DNA from: CAG-238 sp963601575
Lineage (GTDB): Bacteria; Bacillota; Clostridia; Peptostreptococcales; Anaerovoracaceae
Length of the DNA stretch: 64,000 bases
Assembly: GCA_963601575.1 (NCBI GenBank)
Contig: CAVCFO010000005.1
Coordinates: forward strand, 1 to 64,000
Direction: 5' to 3'
The notes beneath the pieces are model-generated. The model was not told the origin of the DNA. It made no database searches and saw nothing but the letters and a program-made list of their open reading frames with translations. Numbering within the stretch: the first letter of the stretch is position 1; each line of letters begins with the position of its first letter. Below are positions 41,475 through 50,621 of the stretch, piece by piece. Both the position numbers and the translations under genes were made by a program.

Positions 41475-42362
41475 TCAGATATCTATGTTCAAGTCAAGAT
41501 GTTTTTGAAAAAAATCCACGGCGAAATCCAAAAATTTTTTTTCGGTTTTGCTTAATAGTTTTCTTTCTTTATATACAAGCCCCAGCTCCCGAAATGCGCC
41601 AGGCTCTACCGGAAGTTTTTTTACATTTTCGCTGCTGCCCCGCAGTACAAGTTCGGACATCATGCTCACCCCCATGCCCCCTGCCACCATTCCGATGATA
41701 ACCGGGTCGTCCGCCGTAGCCGGAAGCAGTTTCGGGGTGATTCCGTATTCCGCAAATAGTTCATGAACCTCCACATCTTCCCCATATGAGGGCATGATAA
41801 AGGGGTATTTCTCAAAATTTTTCAGCGGAAAACTTCCCGATTCTTCGCTATTTTGAGGCAGAACCGCGAAAAAGGGATCCTGCGCAAGGGGCATAAAATT
41901 ATATCCGCTGGACTTATCCTCACAGGCAAAGATCAAATTATATTTTCCGTTTTTCATGCTGCGATAAAGCTCCTGTCTTCCCACGACCTCAAGTTCCACT
42001 GTAATTTCGGGATGTTTTTTGGAAAAGGCGCCTATCAGCTCCGGCATCCAGTTCTTTGCTATGCTTGCGTAAGCGGCAATATGCAGAGTTTCCCCTTTCT
42101 TTTTCCAAAGCCTCTCCGCTTCCTTTTCCAAATCATTATAGGCATTCACGCATTTTCTGAGATAGGGAAGCAGCCTAAGTCCTTCATCACTGAGAGCGAT
42201 TCCCCGATTGTTTCTGTCTGCCAGCTTAACACCCAGTTCATCTTCCAGACGGTGCAAAAGATGGGAAAGTCCCGATGGGGTGTAGCCGTTTTTTTCGGCA
42301 ACTCCCATCAGGCTTCCGGATTCCATCGCTTCAAGTAAAATTTCAATCTTCTTCGGCTCCAT
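41475..42362 (-). CDS. LysR-family transcriptional regulator
   Basis: 295 residues. N-terminal winged helix: IEILLEAMESGSLMGVAEKN, GYTPSGLSHLLHRLEDELGV and KLADRNNRGIALSDEG. C-terminal LysR substrate domain with THIAAYASIAKNWMPELIGAF-like start and GMVAGGMGVSMMSELV. Divergent from the DUF554 gene at 42494, which is its likeliest target, since LysR regulators often control the facing gene. The 41301-41474 stretch after it contains a tandem AAGTTTGCCG repeat and no gene. Confidence 0.92.
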   Translation of the reverse strand: MEPKKIEILLEAMESGSLMGVAEKNGYTPSGLSHLLHRLEDELGVKLADRNNRGIALSDEGLRLLPYLRKCVNAYNDLEKEAERLWKKKGETLHIAAYASIAKNWMPELIGAFSKKHPEITVELEVVGRQELYRSMKNGKYNLIFACEDKSSGYNFMPLAQDPFFAVLPQNSEESGSFPLKNFEKYPFIMPSYGEDVEVHELFAEYGITPKLLPATADDPVIIGMVAGGMGVSMMSELVLRGSSENVKKLPVEPGAFRELGLVYKERKLLSKTEKKFLDFAVDFFQKHLDLNIDI

Positions 42363-42493
42363 ATCTCTCTGCCGCCTTTCTTTTGGTGTGAATTTTTATC
42401 ATACCAATATTATAAACCGTCGCTTTTCAACTTACAAGAAAAAGTGTAAAATTAAAGCATTAATTTTCAGAAAACTTTAAGGAGGTATCCGCT

Positions 42494-43171
42494 ATGATAG
42501 GAACCATTTACAATACAGTCATGATTATCGTCGGAAGCGTCGTAGGCAGCCTGATGAAAAAGGGCTTGAAAGAAAAACAGCAACAAGTCCTTTTCGATGC
42601 TATGGGACTTGCCGCCTGCGGAATCGGTATCAATTCGATTGTAAATAATATGCCAAACAGCGATTTTCCGGTGCTTTTCATCGTGAGTCTTGCCCTTGGC
42701 AGCATTGTCGGCACGAGCCTCGATATAGACCGTAGGTTCCAGACTCTTGTTGACCGCAAAGGGGGAGATGGTCTGGGTCAGGGGCTTTCCACCGCGATAC
42801 TTCTCTTTTGCATAGGTACCCTTTCGATTCTTGGCCCGATCCAGAGCGCTATCTACGGCGACGAGACATTTTTGTTTACCAACGGAACTCTCGACCTTGT
42901 AACCTCCATGGTTCTTGCTTCCACCTATGGCATCGGAATTGCGGCAGCCGCGGTGGTTCTTTTCCTGTGGCAAGGCGGAATCTATCTCGGTGCGGGATTC
43001 CTTGCGGACTTTATCTCGGATCCGTTCATGACGGAGCTTTCGATCGTTGGCGGCTTTCTCATCGCTGCTTCCGGGGTTTCGATTCTCAAGATCAAGGATT
43101 TCAAGACCATGAACCTGCTCCCTTGCCTGCTTGTTCCTGTGCTGTTTTTCCTGATAAAAAGCGTTTTCTAG
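42494..43171 (+). CDS. DUF554 family membrane protein (YdfK/YqgA-like)
   Basis: 225 residues, about seven helices: NTVMIIVGSVVGSLMKKGLK, QQQVLFDAMGLAACGIGIN, FPVLFIVSLALGSIVGTSLD, STAILLFCIGTLSILGPIQS, LDLVTSMVLASTYGIGIAAA and IVGGFLIAASGVSILKIKDF. The FCIGTLSILGPIQSAIYGD segment is characteristic of DUF554. Function unknown; possibly a transporter. AAGGAGG precedes the ATG. Divergent from a LysR gene. Confidence 0.9.
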   Translation: MIGTIYNTVMIIVGSVVGSLMKKGLKEKQQQVLFDAMGLAACGIGINSIVNNMPNSDFPVLFIVSLALGSIVGTSLDIDRRFQTLVDRKGGDGLGQGLSTAILLFCIGTLSILGPIQSAIYGDETFLFTNGTLDLVTSMVLASTYGIGIAAAAVVLFLWQGGIYLGAGFLADFISDPFMTELSIVGGFLIAASGVSILKIKDFKTMNLLPCLLVPVLFFLIKSVF

Positions 43172-43250
43172 AAAAAAATTTAAAAGAAGTGAAAAAAACG
43201 GCACTCTTATGGATAATACAAGTAGAAAAGCTTTTCAAGGGAGAAATTTA

Positions 43251-43730
43251 ATGCTTGGTACGGAAGAGTTCAAATTGCTTGCAGAAGAACATATGGATAT
43301 GATTTTTCGTATTGCCTTCAGTTTTCTGAAATCGCAGTCGGATGCGGAAGATGTCACACAAGATGTGCTTCTGCGGCTGTACGAAACGGACTATGTCTTT
43401 GAAAGTCAAGCTCATATCAAAAACTGGCTTGCAAAGGTCACTTGCAACGAATGTCGTAAGTTTTGGCGCAGGCTGCCTCACAAACAGGAAAATATCAGCG
43501 ACTACGCAGATCGTCTGGCGTTTGAGGAAAAATCCTATCAGGATTTGTTTACAGCTGTTATGCGGTTGGACAAAGCAAAGCGCATTGTGGTAATTTTGTA
43601 TTATCTTGAGGGGTATCAGATACATGAAATTGCAGAGCTTTTGGAAATTCCTCAAGGAACGGTCGGAACAAGGCTTGCCCGCGCAAGAAAAGAGCTCAGA
43701 AAGTGCTTGGAAGATGAGGTATCCATATGA
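43251..43730 (+). CDS. ECF-type RNA polymerase sigma factor
   Basis: 159 residues from the ATG at 43251 (GGGAG upstream). Region 2: EHMDMIFRIAFSFLKSQSDA, EDVTQDVLLRLYETDY, IKNWLAKVTCNECRKFWRR. Region 4: RLDKAKRIVVILYYLEGYQI, HEIAELLEIPQGTVGTRLAR. No other domains, so it is a group IV (ECF) sigma factor. It overlaps the next gene by ATGA; that product has the position and topology of an anti-sigma factor but ends in an M23 peptidase domain. Confidence 0.93.
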   Translation: MLGTEEFKLLAEEHMDMIFRIAFSFLKSQSDAEDVTQDVLLRLYETDYVFESQAHIKNWLAKVTCNECRKFWRRLPHKQENISDYADRLAFEEKSYQDLFTAVMRLDKAKRIVVILYYLEGYQIHEIAELLEIPQGTVGTRLARARKELRKCLEDEVSI

Positions 43731-44332
43731 GTGATAAGGAAAAAATGAAGAAGGCCTTTCAAAATCTGAAAGCTCCTGAGGATACTCCGGAAAGGATTTT
43801 GGAAAAAATGAATCAAAAAGAAAACAGCCGTAAGCCGACAGTTTCGAGAAAGTGTCTGACGCTTGCAGTCACAGTTGCGCTGATTCTACTTTTGGGATGT
43901 GGAAGCGTTTATGCCGTGAAAAAATTCAGTCTTGGAAATTTATTTTTGCCGGAAACGCCTGCCGATGCTGCCTCTTTTAAAATCAGCTTCCCGTTTGGAG
44001 CGAAAAATGCCAATATCCAAGAAGTCCCGGCACATGACGGTATCGATTATATTGCTGAAGAAGGGACTCCTGTGTTTGCCGCAGCGGATGGCAAAGTAAG
44101 AACCGCAGAGTTTAGTGCATCGCGTGGAAACTATATCATAATCGATCATACCGACGGTTTCAGTACAGTCTATGCCTGCCTGAAAGAAATGCAAGTTTCC
44201 GTTGGAGATAAGATGAAAGCCGGCTCGCAGATTGGAACCGTCGGCAGTACAGGTATGTCTACCGGTCCGCATCTGCATCTGGAACTTTGGCTCGACGACG
44301 AACCGATAGATCCGGGGGAATACATGGAATAA
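43727..44332 (+). CDS. Membrane-anchored M23 peptidase in anti-sigma position
   Basis: 201 residues. Cytoplasmic N terminus (1-42) with EKMKKAFQNLKAPEDTPERI, like the N-terminal part of DUF4179-type anti-sigma factors; one membrane helix (about 43-64, LTLAVTVALILLLGCGSVYA); then an external M23/LytM domain (about 85-195). Zinc ligands are intact: His103 and Asp107 in HDGIDY, His184 in GPHLHLEL, with His141 also present. So it can be an active peptidoglycan endopeptidase. Coupling to the sigma gene by ATGA overlap suggests a wall-sensing sigma/anti-sigma pair. Confidence 0.85.
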   Translation: MSDKEKMKKAFQNLKAPEDTPERILEKMNQKENSRKPTVSRKCLTLAVTVALILLLGCGSVYAVKKFSLGNLFLPETPADAASFKISFPFGAKNANIQEVPAHDGIDYIAEEGTPVFAAADGKVRTAEFSASRGNYIIIDHTDGFSTVYACLKEMQVSVGDKMKAGSQIGTVGSTGMSTGPHLHLELWLDDEPIDPGEYME

Positions 44333-44335
44333 AGA

Positions 44336-44366
44336 CAAAACAGGGGCTCATACGAGCCCCGTTTTT
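44336..44366. terminator. Terminator between the M23 gene and the NSS transporter gene
   Basis: GGGGCTC-ATAC-GAGCCCC followed by GTTTTT on the plus strand and preceded by an A-run, so it can serve both convergent genes. Nearly the same hairpin recurs at 53186-53209. Confidence 0.8.
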
Positions 44367-44402
44367 AAGTTTTCACAATCCCCTGTGTTTCGTTATGTAA
44401 TT

Positions 44403-45821
44403 TTAAAATAAGGAAATAATTGCTGTAATTGAGAAGTAAGCAAGAACGATGACAACTAAATATTTATAAAGGACATCAATCCATGCGCCCCATTTAACAG
44501 AGGAAGTCGTATTGTACCATTCTTCTCTGATTTTCTTTGCTCCGATAACCCATGCGCCAATAATCGCAATACCCAGTGCAGTTACAGTATAAAGAATGTT
44601 GCCGCAGACATTATCAATCAGCGCGAATAAAGTATCGCTCCATGTACATGGAATTGCAGCGATGGCAGCAATAATGACAACCGTTATGATGGATTTATTT
44701 CTAGACATTTTCATGCCGTTTTTATCTTCAAATGCCTGAATACCTACTTCCAGCTGACTGATATGCGAGGAAACACCTGCGAAGAAAACAGCCAGGAAGA
44801 ATAATGCCATAAAGATTGCACCACCGCTCATTGTTGCGAAAACTTTTGGAAGTGCTACAAACATGATGCCCTTTCCCATCAATGGATCCATGCCGAAAAC
44901 TTTTACCGCCGGAATGATAATGAAGCCGGACAGCAGGCAGATAAAGAGCTGTACCACATTTACCGTTACGAAATCCGTTGCAATATCCATGCTGTCATCC
45001 GTATAACGTCCATAAGCGAGCAGGATTCCAGGCCCAAGACCTACAGCAAACAGTGCCATGCCGGCAGCCTGTGCCCACATTTCCGGATTTACAAGCTGTG
45101 ACCAGTCAGGCTTGATGTAATATTCAATCCCCTCTGCAATCCCCGGAATAAAGCATACACGAATAGCCAAAATTACCAAAATAATAAACAGGCCCGGAAG
45201 CATGATTTTGCAAATTTTTTCGATACCGCCTGCTATACCTTTCATAGAAACAAGTCCCACTAAGATGAGCAGAACCAACACAATACCGTAAATTAAAGGA
45301 CGATTGCCATTAATATCTGTAAAAAGCACTTCTGCATCTGCCGCATAGGACATTCCCTTAAACGACTTAAAGAAATAAACAACTACAATTGCGATAATTG
45401 CCGGGAAATATCCGAACTGAATCGTCTGTTCCAGAGAGCAGACCCAGCCTAATACTTTACCTGGAGTGCCTGCAACGCTGCCCAGCGCTGTAACATTTCC
45501 TGCACGGAGCTTTCTTCCCATTGCAATTTCAGCGAAACCGGCCGGAATTACAATTAAAATACAGATTGCTGCGAATGCAAGAACAAACGCTCCGCCTCCC
45601 CATTTTGCGCACATCATAGGGAAGCGCCACATTGCACCCACTCCGACCGCCATTCCGATAGTGGAAATAACAAAACCAATTCGGGAACCAAATCCATCAG
45701 CCTTACCATCAAGAGAATCCACAGATTTTCCGCCGTTCATCGACTTGGAAATCATAAAAATACTTCCTCCTCCAAATGCAACCAGATAAACCAGAAGCAT
45801 TATAATTGTTGTTATCGACAT
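44403..45821 (-). CDS. Sodium-dependent amino acid transporter (NSS family)
   Basis: 472 residues, about 12 helices. TM1 has FGSRIGFVISTIGMAVGVGA with the unwound helix and MWRFPMMCAKWGGGAFVLAF, the conserved NSS start. Later GPGILLAYGRYTDDSMD (TM6 region) fits. The family imports amino acids with sodium. Final gene of the mutase-proC-racemase operon, 65 bases after the racemase, with AAAGGAG before its start, so it should take up that pathway's substrate or a related amino acid. Confidence 0.92.
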   Translation of the reverse strand: MSITTIIMLLVYLVAFGGGSIFMISKSMNGGKSVDSLDGKADGFGSRIGFVISTIGMAVGVGAMWRFPMMCAKWGGGAFVLAFAAICILIVIPAGFAEIAMGRKLRAGNVTALGSVAGTPGKVLGWVCSLEQTIQFGYFPAIIAIVVVYFFKSFKGMSYAADAEVLFTDINGNRPLIYGIVLVLLILVGLVSMKGIAGGIEKICKIMLPGLFIILVILAIRVCFIPGIAEGIEYYIKPDWSQLVNPEMWAQAAGMALFAVGLGPGILLAYGRYTDDSMDIATDFVTVNVVQLFICLLSGFIIIPAVKVFGMDPLMGKGIMFVALPKVFATMSGGAIFMALFFLAVFFAGVSSHISQLEVGIQAFEDKNGMKMSRNKSIITVVIIAAIAAIPCTWSDTLFALIDNVCGNILYTVTALGIAIIGAWVIGAKKIREEWYNTTSSVKWGAWIDVLYKYLVVIVLAYFSITAIISLF

Positions 45822-45886
45822 TTTTTGTCTCCTTTCTTTTTCAGAACTTTAATTTATTTTTCGTTATTCATCAGTCGAGTGATAAC

Positions 45887-46897
45887 TTATACTCCCAGCA
45901 AAAATCCTTCAGGGAATGGATCTTTTGGATCCAGAATCCATGTTGCGAAACCGATCACGCATGCATTTCCCGTTACGCGGGGAACAACTGCAGGCAAACC
46001 TCCAACGGTGGTTTCTTCAACAATTTCGCATTTGAATAAGGACCCGGTTACACTTTCATGCACAAAACTTTCTCCGACATGCAGTTTGCCTTCTGCCGCA
46101 AGCAGTGCAGATTTCGCAGAGGTGCCGGTTCCGCATGGAGAACGGTCAATGACCTTCGGCAGGGCAACGACACAGTTCTGAATGTCAGCACCTTCTGTTT
46201 TCGGAGGGCCTGCAAACTCCACATGAGTTACCTTATTCACGAAGCAGAGCTCAGGATGTTTAATTTCAATTTGCTCATTGATATCTCTTCCAATAGAATT
46301 TGCAATTTCAATAAACTTCGGGCAGTTTGCCGGACAGATCTCCAAGCCTACACTTTCTGCAGGAAGGATGGCATAAACATTGCCGCCCCAGCAGATATCC
46401 ATGGTAAGCTTGCCGTATTCTTTTGTATCTACTGTAACAGCCCTGTTCAGTACCAGTGCCGGAGCATTGGTAAAGGATACTTCCTCTACTACACCATCGG
46501 TCACTTTCGCTTCTACCGATACAACCCCCGCTGCAGTATCCAGCTTGATTGTCGTAATCGGCTCTGTCACTTCCACAAGTCCTGCTTCAATTAAAGCAAC
46601 CGTTACACCCATCGTATCGTGTCCGCACATCGGCATCCAGTCGCTGGCTTCGAAATACAGGACGCCCACATCGGTTCCCGGTGTACAAGGTTCGGTAATA
46701 ACAGTTCCGGACATGATGTCATTGCCACGCGGTTCGAAAGAGAGAAGCTTTCTGAACCAGTCTGCATTTTCTTTCATATATTCAAACTTTTCTGCCATTG
46801 TTTTTCCCGGAATCTTCGGAAAGCCTCCCACAACATTTCTTGTTGGCTGTCCAAGCGTGTGAGTTTCAATGGTTCTGAACATTTTTCTAGCTTTCAT
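45887..46897 (-). CDS. Proline racemase family protein (amino-acid racemase/epimerase)
   Basis: 336 residues from the ATG at 46897 (AAAGGAG upstream; a longer reading has no family match). Both catalytic cysteines are present: Cys91 in MPMCGHDTMG and Cys255 in DRSPCGTGTSAK. That pattern fits proline racemases and 4-hydroxyproline 2-epimerases. Trans-3-hydroxyproline dehydratases have Thr in place of the second Cys. Also seen is the N-terminal TIETHTLGQPTRNVVGG. Substrate is uncertain; genes around it suggest an amino-acid fermentation module. Overlaps proC by 11 bases. Confidence 0.9.
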   Translation of the reverse strand: MKARKMFRTIETHTLGQPTRNVVGGFPKIPGKTMAEKFEYMKENADWFRKLLSFEPRGNDIMSGTVITEPCTPGTDVGVLYFEASDWMPMCGHDTMGVTVALIEAGLVEVTEPITTIKLDTAAGVVSVEAKVTDGVVEEVSFTNAPALVLNRAVTVDTKEYGKLTMDICWGGNVYAILPAESVGLEICPANCPKFIEIANSIGRDINEQIEIKHPELCFVNKVTHVEFAGPPKTEGADIQNCVVALPKVIDRSPCGTGTSAKSALLAAEGKLHVGESFVHESVTGSLFKCEIVEETTVGGLPAVVPRVTGNACVIGFATWILDPKDPFPEGFLLGV

Positions 46898-47714
46898 TTT
46901 TATTGTTCTCCTTTTGAATTTTTCTTGATTTTTCAACTGCGCTGTTGATTGACTCCATTATTGATGATGCGAAGCCATTATCCAACAGTGACTTAAAGCC
47001 TTCAATTGTCACACCGCCCGGTGAGCACATTTCACTTACCCTGTCTTTCGGATTTTCTCCGGTAACATCAAGAATCGTTGCCGCACCCAAAATATTTTTT
47101 ATAGTAATCTGTCTTGCCTGCTGACGGCTGAAGCCCGCATATACACCTGCGTCTACCAGTGCATCTGCCATCAGGTATACCCACATCGGTCCGGAGCAGC
47201 TGTAAGCGGTAAACTCCGCAAACAAGTCTTCGTCTAAATACATTACTTGTCCCAACGCACCAAGAAAAGCATCAACAAATGTTTTTTCCTCTGTTCCGAT
47301 GTTTTGGTTCAGCTTTACTGCACTGTGACCATTGCCTGATTGTCCCATCGTGTTCGGCATAACCCGCACGATTTTCTTTTCAATGCCCAGATGTTTTTCC
47401 AGTGTTGAAATGGTAACACCAGCTGCAATCGAAATGATTAACACATCCTTTTTGCAATGTTTTTTTATATTTTGCGAAACAGCTTCTACAATTTGCGGAA
47501 GCACCGCAATTACGATGACATCGGCTTCTGCAATTGCCTCATTCCCGTCTGTCACAGCTTTTACACCATATTCCTTTTCCAGATAATCACATCTGCTCTG
47601 ATTCAGGTCGTTCACCGTTACCAGTTCTTTCTGCACTACACCTTTTTTTAAGGTGCTGCGAAGGATTCCTTCGGCCATATTGCCGCCTCCGCAAAATACA
47701 ATTTTCTTATTCAT
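46887..47714 (-). CDS. proC: Pyrroline-5-carboxylate reductase family protein
   Basis: 275 residues from the ATG at 47714 (AAAGGAG five bases upstream). Rossmann start KKIVFCGGGNMAEGILRSTL (about 2-21), DVIVIAVLPQIVEAVSQNI, IISIAAGVTISTLEKHLG, VVRVMPNT-type RVMPNTMGQSGNG, and the dimerisation motif MCSPGGVTIEGFKSLLDNGF. The usual reaction is NADPH-dependent reduction of pyrroline-5-carboxylate to proline. Placement between a B12-dependent mutase-like gene and a proline-racemase-family gene suggests either proline formation or reduction of a related cyclic imine. Start overlaps the mutase stop by 8 bases. Confidence 0.88.
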   Translation of the reverse strand: MNKKIVFCGGGNMAEGILRSTLKKGVVQKELVTVNDLNQSRCDYLEKEYGVKAVTDGNEAIAEADVIVIAVLPQIVEAVSQNIKKHCKKDVLIISIAAGVTISTLEKHLGIEKKIVRVMPNTMGQSGNGHSAVKLNQNIGTEEKTFVDAFLGALGQVMYLDEDLFAEFTAYSCSGPMWVYLMADALVDAGVYAGFSRQQARQITIKNILGAATILDVTGENPKDRVSEMCSPGGVTIEGFKSLLDNGFASSIMESINSAVEKSRKIQKENNKNES

Positions 47715-49479
47715 CGCTTCTCCTTTTTTTCGCATATTCTGCAATGGTATCCACCAATGTATCAATATTGTTTTCTACATTAATTCCTAAAGAAGTTAAT
47801 TTATCACGGACATCAACCGGAACATCACTTCCTCCGATTGCTTCATTTAATCTGCCTCCCATAAGGACTTTTATATTTTCCACGCCGCTTTTTTTCAGGG
47901 TCTCGAGCAAAGCCTTGCCAAAGCTTAATGCCATTCCGTTATAGGTACTCATGCATACGATTTTGCTCCCGGACTCTATGACAGTATCCAAAATCTCAGT
48001 TACAGCAACCGATGTTCCGAGATCAAACACATTGGCTCCTGCCTCGCTGAGAACATTTTTTACGACTTCCTTTCCAAACTCGTGTACATCTGTAGAACCG
48101 ACCACTATATTTAAACCTTTTAGTGCTGATTGACTCTCATCACTGAGCTTTGCCAGTGCATCATCCCTAATTTTAGTTATAGTCCGAACAATACTGGTTC
48201 CTCTGATTTGGTCATGTCCTCTCATAGCTCCTTCTCTAGCTTCGCCTGCACCAAAATTCACTTCCAGCTGTTCCGGTCCGATTGCCTTCAGAACGGCTGC
48301 GATCTGACCTGCGTGCTCAATATCCACACCAAGATCATCCAGCGCATTTAATACTCTTTCAAAGAATATGTTTGCCCCTTCTGCAATTCGGTCTGCTTCC
48401 ACCTCAATTTTTTCCCAGTCAAAATAGTCTGCATAATACGGTGCCTTTTCAATCGCCATATCCATTGCCAACTGGCATTCAATAATTTCATCCGCACTTG
48501 GAATCCGCAGAGCTTCCGAAAATGGAATTGCATTAACCGCATACCCGGTCGGATATTTTATCTGACAGGCAATGTCTGCAATCGCATAAGAAGGAAGCAC
48601 TGAGTAATTTCGCGGCATGCACATTCCGTAGTCGATTGTATTTCCATTGACGAATGTGCCGGGAGTCTGATACTTGTCAATTCTGCTAAGCGCCCGATTG
48701 AAAACAATTCGAAGCATCGGATCGCTGAAAAGGTTCCCGTAGCAGTGTGCCACTCTGCCGCCGGTCAATTCTTCTGCTATATACTTCTCCAGTTTAGCCC
48801 ATCCAAGCAGATTGGCTACATCGTGGAACTGAGCGCCATATCCATCGTCCAGATTACAATGGATGCATACACCCCGCTCTTTAAATTCGCCCATAACCGC
48901 CATTGCCTTGATATAGTCTTCTGTTCTGTACTCTTCTAAATCCAGTCCCGGATACTCATAAGTGAAATACTGCGCCAAATTGCCGATGGAAGTTACTCCG
49001 GCTCCTAAACCATGTTTTACATTTTCTACACTGTTTAAAGAGCCAATCATATGATCACCCAGATGCGGACTGATCGGTGCCACCTGTCCGATTTCATTCC
49101 ATTCTTCAGGACTGTTAAAAATAAGACTTCCGCTTGCCTGGAATCGATCTCGGTATTCTTCCGGCACCCCCATAATCCAGTCGCAGATCATACCCAGTCT
49201 GTCAATATAGGAGCCTTCTCTTTCTAGTGTTTCATATACTTTTCGTACACCTTCTGCCGTTGCTTCCCAGGAATTCCATCCGATGACACCGTGCTTCATA
49301 ATTTTTCCGGCTTTTATCATTTTTTTCTTATACTCCGATTCCGATTGAACGCCGTATTTTTTCATGAACAAGGTTTCGGTTATATGAATTCCGTCTGCAA
49401 TTTTCTTTGCATCACTTTTAATCGTTTTCATATCGGGGAGATTTTTTTCGTCAAACCTCCGCTTCACTTTGATGTCCAT
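47707..49479 (-). CDS. Cobalamin-dependent mutase-like protein with C-terminal B12-binding domain
   Basis: 590 residues. The C-terminal 135 (about 455-590) form a B12-binding domain: STDVHEFGKEVV has DxHxxG (Asp464, His466, Gly469), followed by CMSTYNGM at the SxL position and VLMGGRL with the GG pair, the base-off/His-on type found in glutamate mutase and similar enzymes. The N-terminal 450 residues look like a TIM-barrel catalytic domain (HMIGSLNSVENVKHGLGAGV, CIHCNLDDGYGAQFHD, GGRVAHCYGNLFSDPMLR) but match no mutase I can name; MutE is similar only in outline. First gene of the operon. Probably rearranges an amino acid's carbon skeleton. Confidence 0.72.
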   Translation of the reverse strand: MDIKVKRRFDEKNLPDMKTIKSDAKKIADGIHITETLFMKKYGVQSESEYKKKMIKAGKIMKHGVIGWNSWEATAEGVRKVYETLEREGSYIDRLGMICDWIMGVPEEYRDRFQASGSLIFNSPEEWNEIGQVAPISPHLGDHMIGSLNSVENVKHGLGAGVTSIGNLAQYFTYEYPGLDLEEYRTEDYIKAMAVMGEFKERGVCIHCNLDDGYGAQFHDVANLLGWAKLEKYIAEELTGGRVAHCYGNLFSDPMLRIVFNRALSRIDKYQTPGTFVNGNTIDYGMCMPRNYSVLPSYAIADIACQIKYPTGYAVNAIPFSEALRIPSADEIIECQLAMDMAIEKAPYYADYFDWEKIEVEADRIAEGANIFFERVLNALDDLGVDIEHAGQIAAVLKAIGPEQLEVNFGAGEAREGAMRGHDQIRGTSIVRTITKIRDDALAKLSDESQSALKGLNIVVGSTDVHEFGKEVVKNVLSEAGANVFDLGTSVAVTEILDTVIESGSKIVCMSTYNGMALSFGKALLETLKKSGVENIKVLMGGRLNEAIGGSDVPVDVRDKLTSLGINVENNIDTLVDTIAEYAKKRRSDE

Positions 49480-49569
49480 TACATACTCCTAATCTCTTTG
49501 CTTTCACAAAACATATTGCTTCTGTTTTTTCATTTCATTCATTCCAAAAGAGTTTTCATAACTCATTAG

Positions 49570-49615
49570 TGAGCTGTGTTGTGTTATTTATATCACATAT
49601 AGAATTCTCTGTCAA
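49570..49615 (-). promoter_or_regulatory. Promoter and operator-like motif of the mutase operon
   Basis: Minus strand TTGACA (complement of 49610-49615), 17 bp, TATAAA (complement of 49587-49592). Plus-strand motif TGAGCTGTGTT at 49570-49580 covers the start-site region, next to ACTCATTAG, forming a partial palindrome. A second copy, TGAGCTGTGTT, is at 49689-49699, upstream. Confidence 0.7.
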
Positions 49616-49760
49616 GCCCGTTTTTTGAGTTTTTGCGAAAAAATTATCATACTTTTTTCATTAAAAAATTTTATATACATATTATTCTTGAGCTGTGTTA
49701 AATATTTTTTTATCTGTGTAAAAGCTAACGGCAAAGCGAATATATGGTTTTGATTGTACG

Positions 49761-49797
49761 AAAAAAGCACAATCTTCGAAAACTCCGCTGATTGTGC
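49761..49797 (-). terminator. Terminator of the FCD regulator gene
   Basis: Minus strand GCACAATC and GATTGTGC pair (8 bp) around a 15-nt loop, followed by TTTTTT, 44 bases past the stop. The rest of 49480-49840 holds only promoter elements. Confidence 0.8.
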
Positions 49798-49840
49798 CTG
49801 TTTTCCAAACTATTTAAATTATAAACGCTCCTTGCCCTTA

Positions 49841-50533
49841 TTAATTCTTCGTACTCTTTTTCACAACCTGAATCAGATTGTCAATGTGCTTTTCCATTGC
49901 GGCGGCAGCCTTCTTTCCGTCTCCTTCAAAAAAGGCTTGCAGGATGACCTCATGATCTACATGCGAACCTGCCTCACCCTGCCTGCTGACAGAAGAGAAA
50001 AACTGGTACACATTATTTTCCGTGAGCAGCAAACGCAAAACCTGAAAAATCGCGCTGTTTCCCGAAAGCTCAGCGAATTTTAGATGGAACCTAAGATCCT
50101 GCTCTGATCCCCTTTCTCCTTTTCGGAGCACATAACGATGCTCAAAATCCAAATCCCGTATCTCGTTTTTATCTTCTTCTGTTGCATTTTGAGCTGCCAG
50201 CTGCACTGCATAAGGTTCAACCAGCTTCCGCAGCTGCAAAATATCAATGGCATGTTTCACATCCTCACTGAATACAAGCGCAATCATTTCTTCAGCATTC
50301 TGAAGGATCTCAACCTGCGTATTCTGACTTTCTAAAAAAGCCTCTCCTTTCGCGGTCAGGATTCTTCCTTTATTGCTTACGCTTTCCGTATAACCTTTCT
50401 CCTCTGCCTGCTTCATCATGCGTCCAATGGTCGCAGTCGATGCCTCAAGACATCTGCTCAGATATGCAGCACCTACCGGGCTGCTACATTCTTTAATCGC
50501 TTCCAGCAAAGTCAACATAGTCAATTTTTTCAT
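49841..50533 (-). CDS. FCD-domain regulator with a non-GntR winged helix
   Basis: 230 residues. The C-terminal part is an FCD domain: ILQLRKLVEPYAVQLAAQNA, the metal-binding DLRFHLKFAELSGNSAIFQV, DHEVILQAFFEGDGKKAAAA and the last His in MEKHIDNL. The N-terminal 70 residues are not GntR-like; TLLEAIKECSSPVGAAYLSR, IGRMMKQAEEKGYTESVSNK and GRILTAKGEAFLES resemble the NrpR/HrcA-type winged helix. It sits between the two halves of the 44-53 kb module. Operator-like TGAGYTGTG motifs occur at its own promoter and at both neighbours. Confidence 0.82.
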   Translation of the reverse strand: MKKLTMLTLLEAIKECSSPVGAAYLSRCLEASTATIGRMMKQAEEKGYTESVSNKGRILTAKGEAFLESQNTQVEILQNAEEMIALVFSEDVKHAIDILQLRKLVEPYAVQLAAQNATEEDKNEIRDLDFEHRYVLRKGERGSEQDLRFHLKFAELSGNSAIFQVLRLLLTENNVYQFFSSVSRQGEAGSHVDHEVILQAFFEGDGKKAAAAMEKHIDNLIQVVKKSTKN

Positions 50534-50557
50534 TTTTTTATCTTTCCTTTTCGTTCA

Positions 50558-50608
50558 TTCACAGCTCATTTACGCTATAATCATAATACATCACAACTCA
50601 TTTGTCAA
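50558..50608 (-). promoter_or_regulatory. Promoter of the FCD regulator gene, with two motif copies
   Basis: Minus strand TTGACA (complement of 50603-50608), 17 bp, TATGAT (complement of 50580-50585). Motif copies TGAGTTGTGAT (complement of 50590-50600), inside the spacer, and TGAGCTGTGAA (complement of 50558-50568), just downstream. Position within the promoter fits autorepression. Confidence 0.72.
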
Positions 50609-50621
50609 TTTCAAAAAATAG

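Noticed and set aside
47707..49479. Glutamate mutase MutE/MutS fusion
   Set aside because: The B12 domain fits, but the N-terminal region lacks MutE motifs I can recognise and no methylaspartase gene is nearby; left as an unassigned mutase-like protein.
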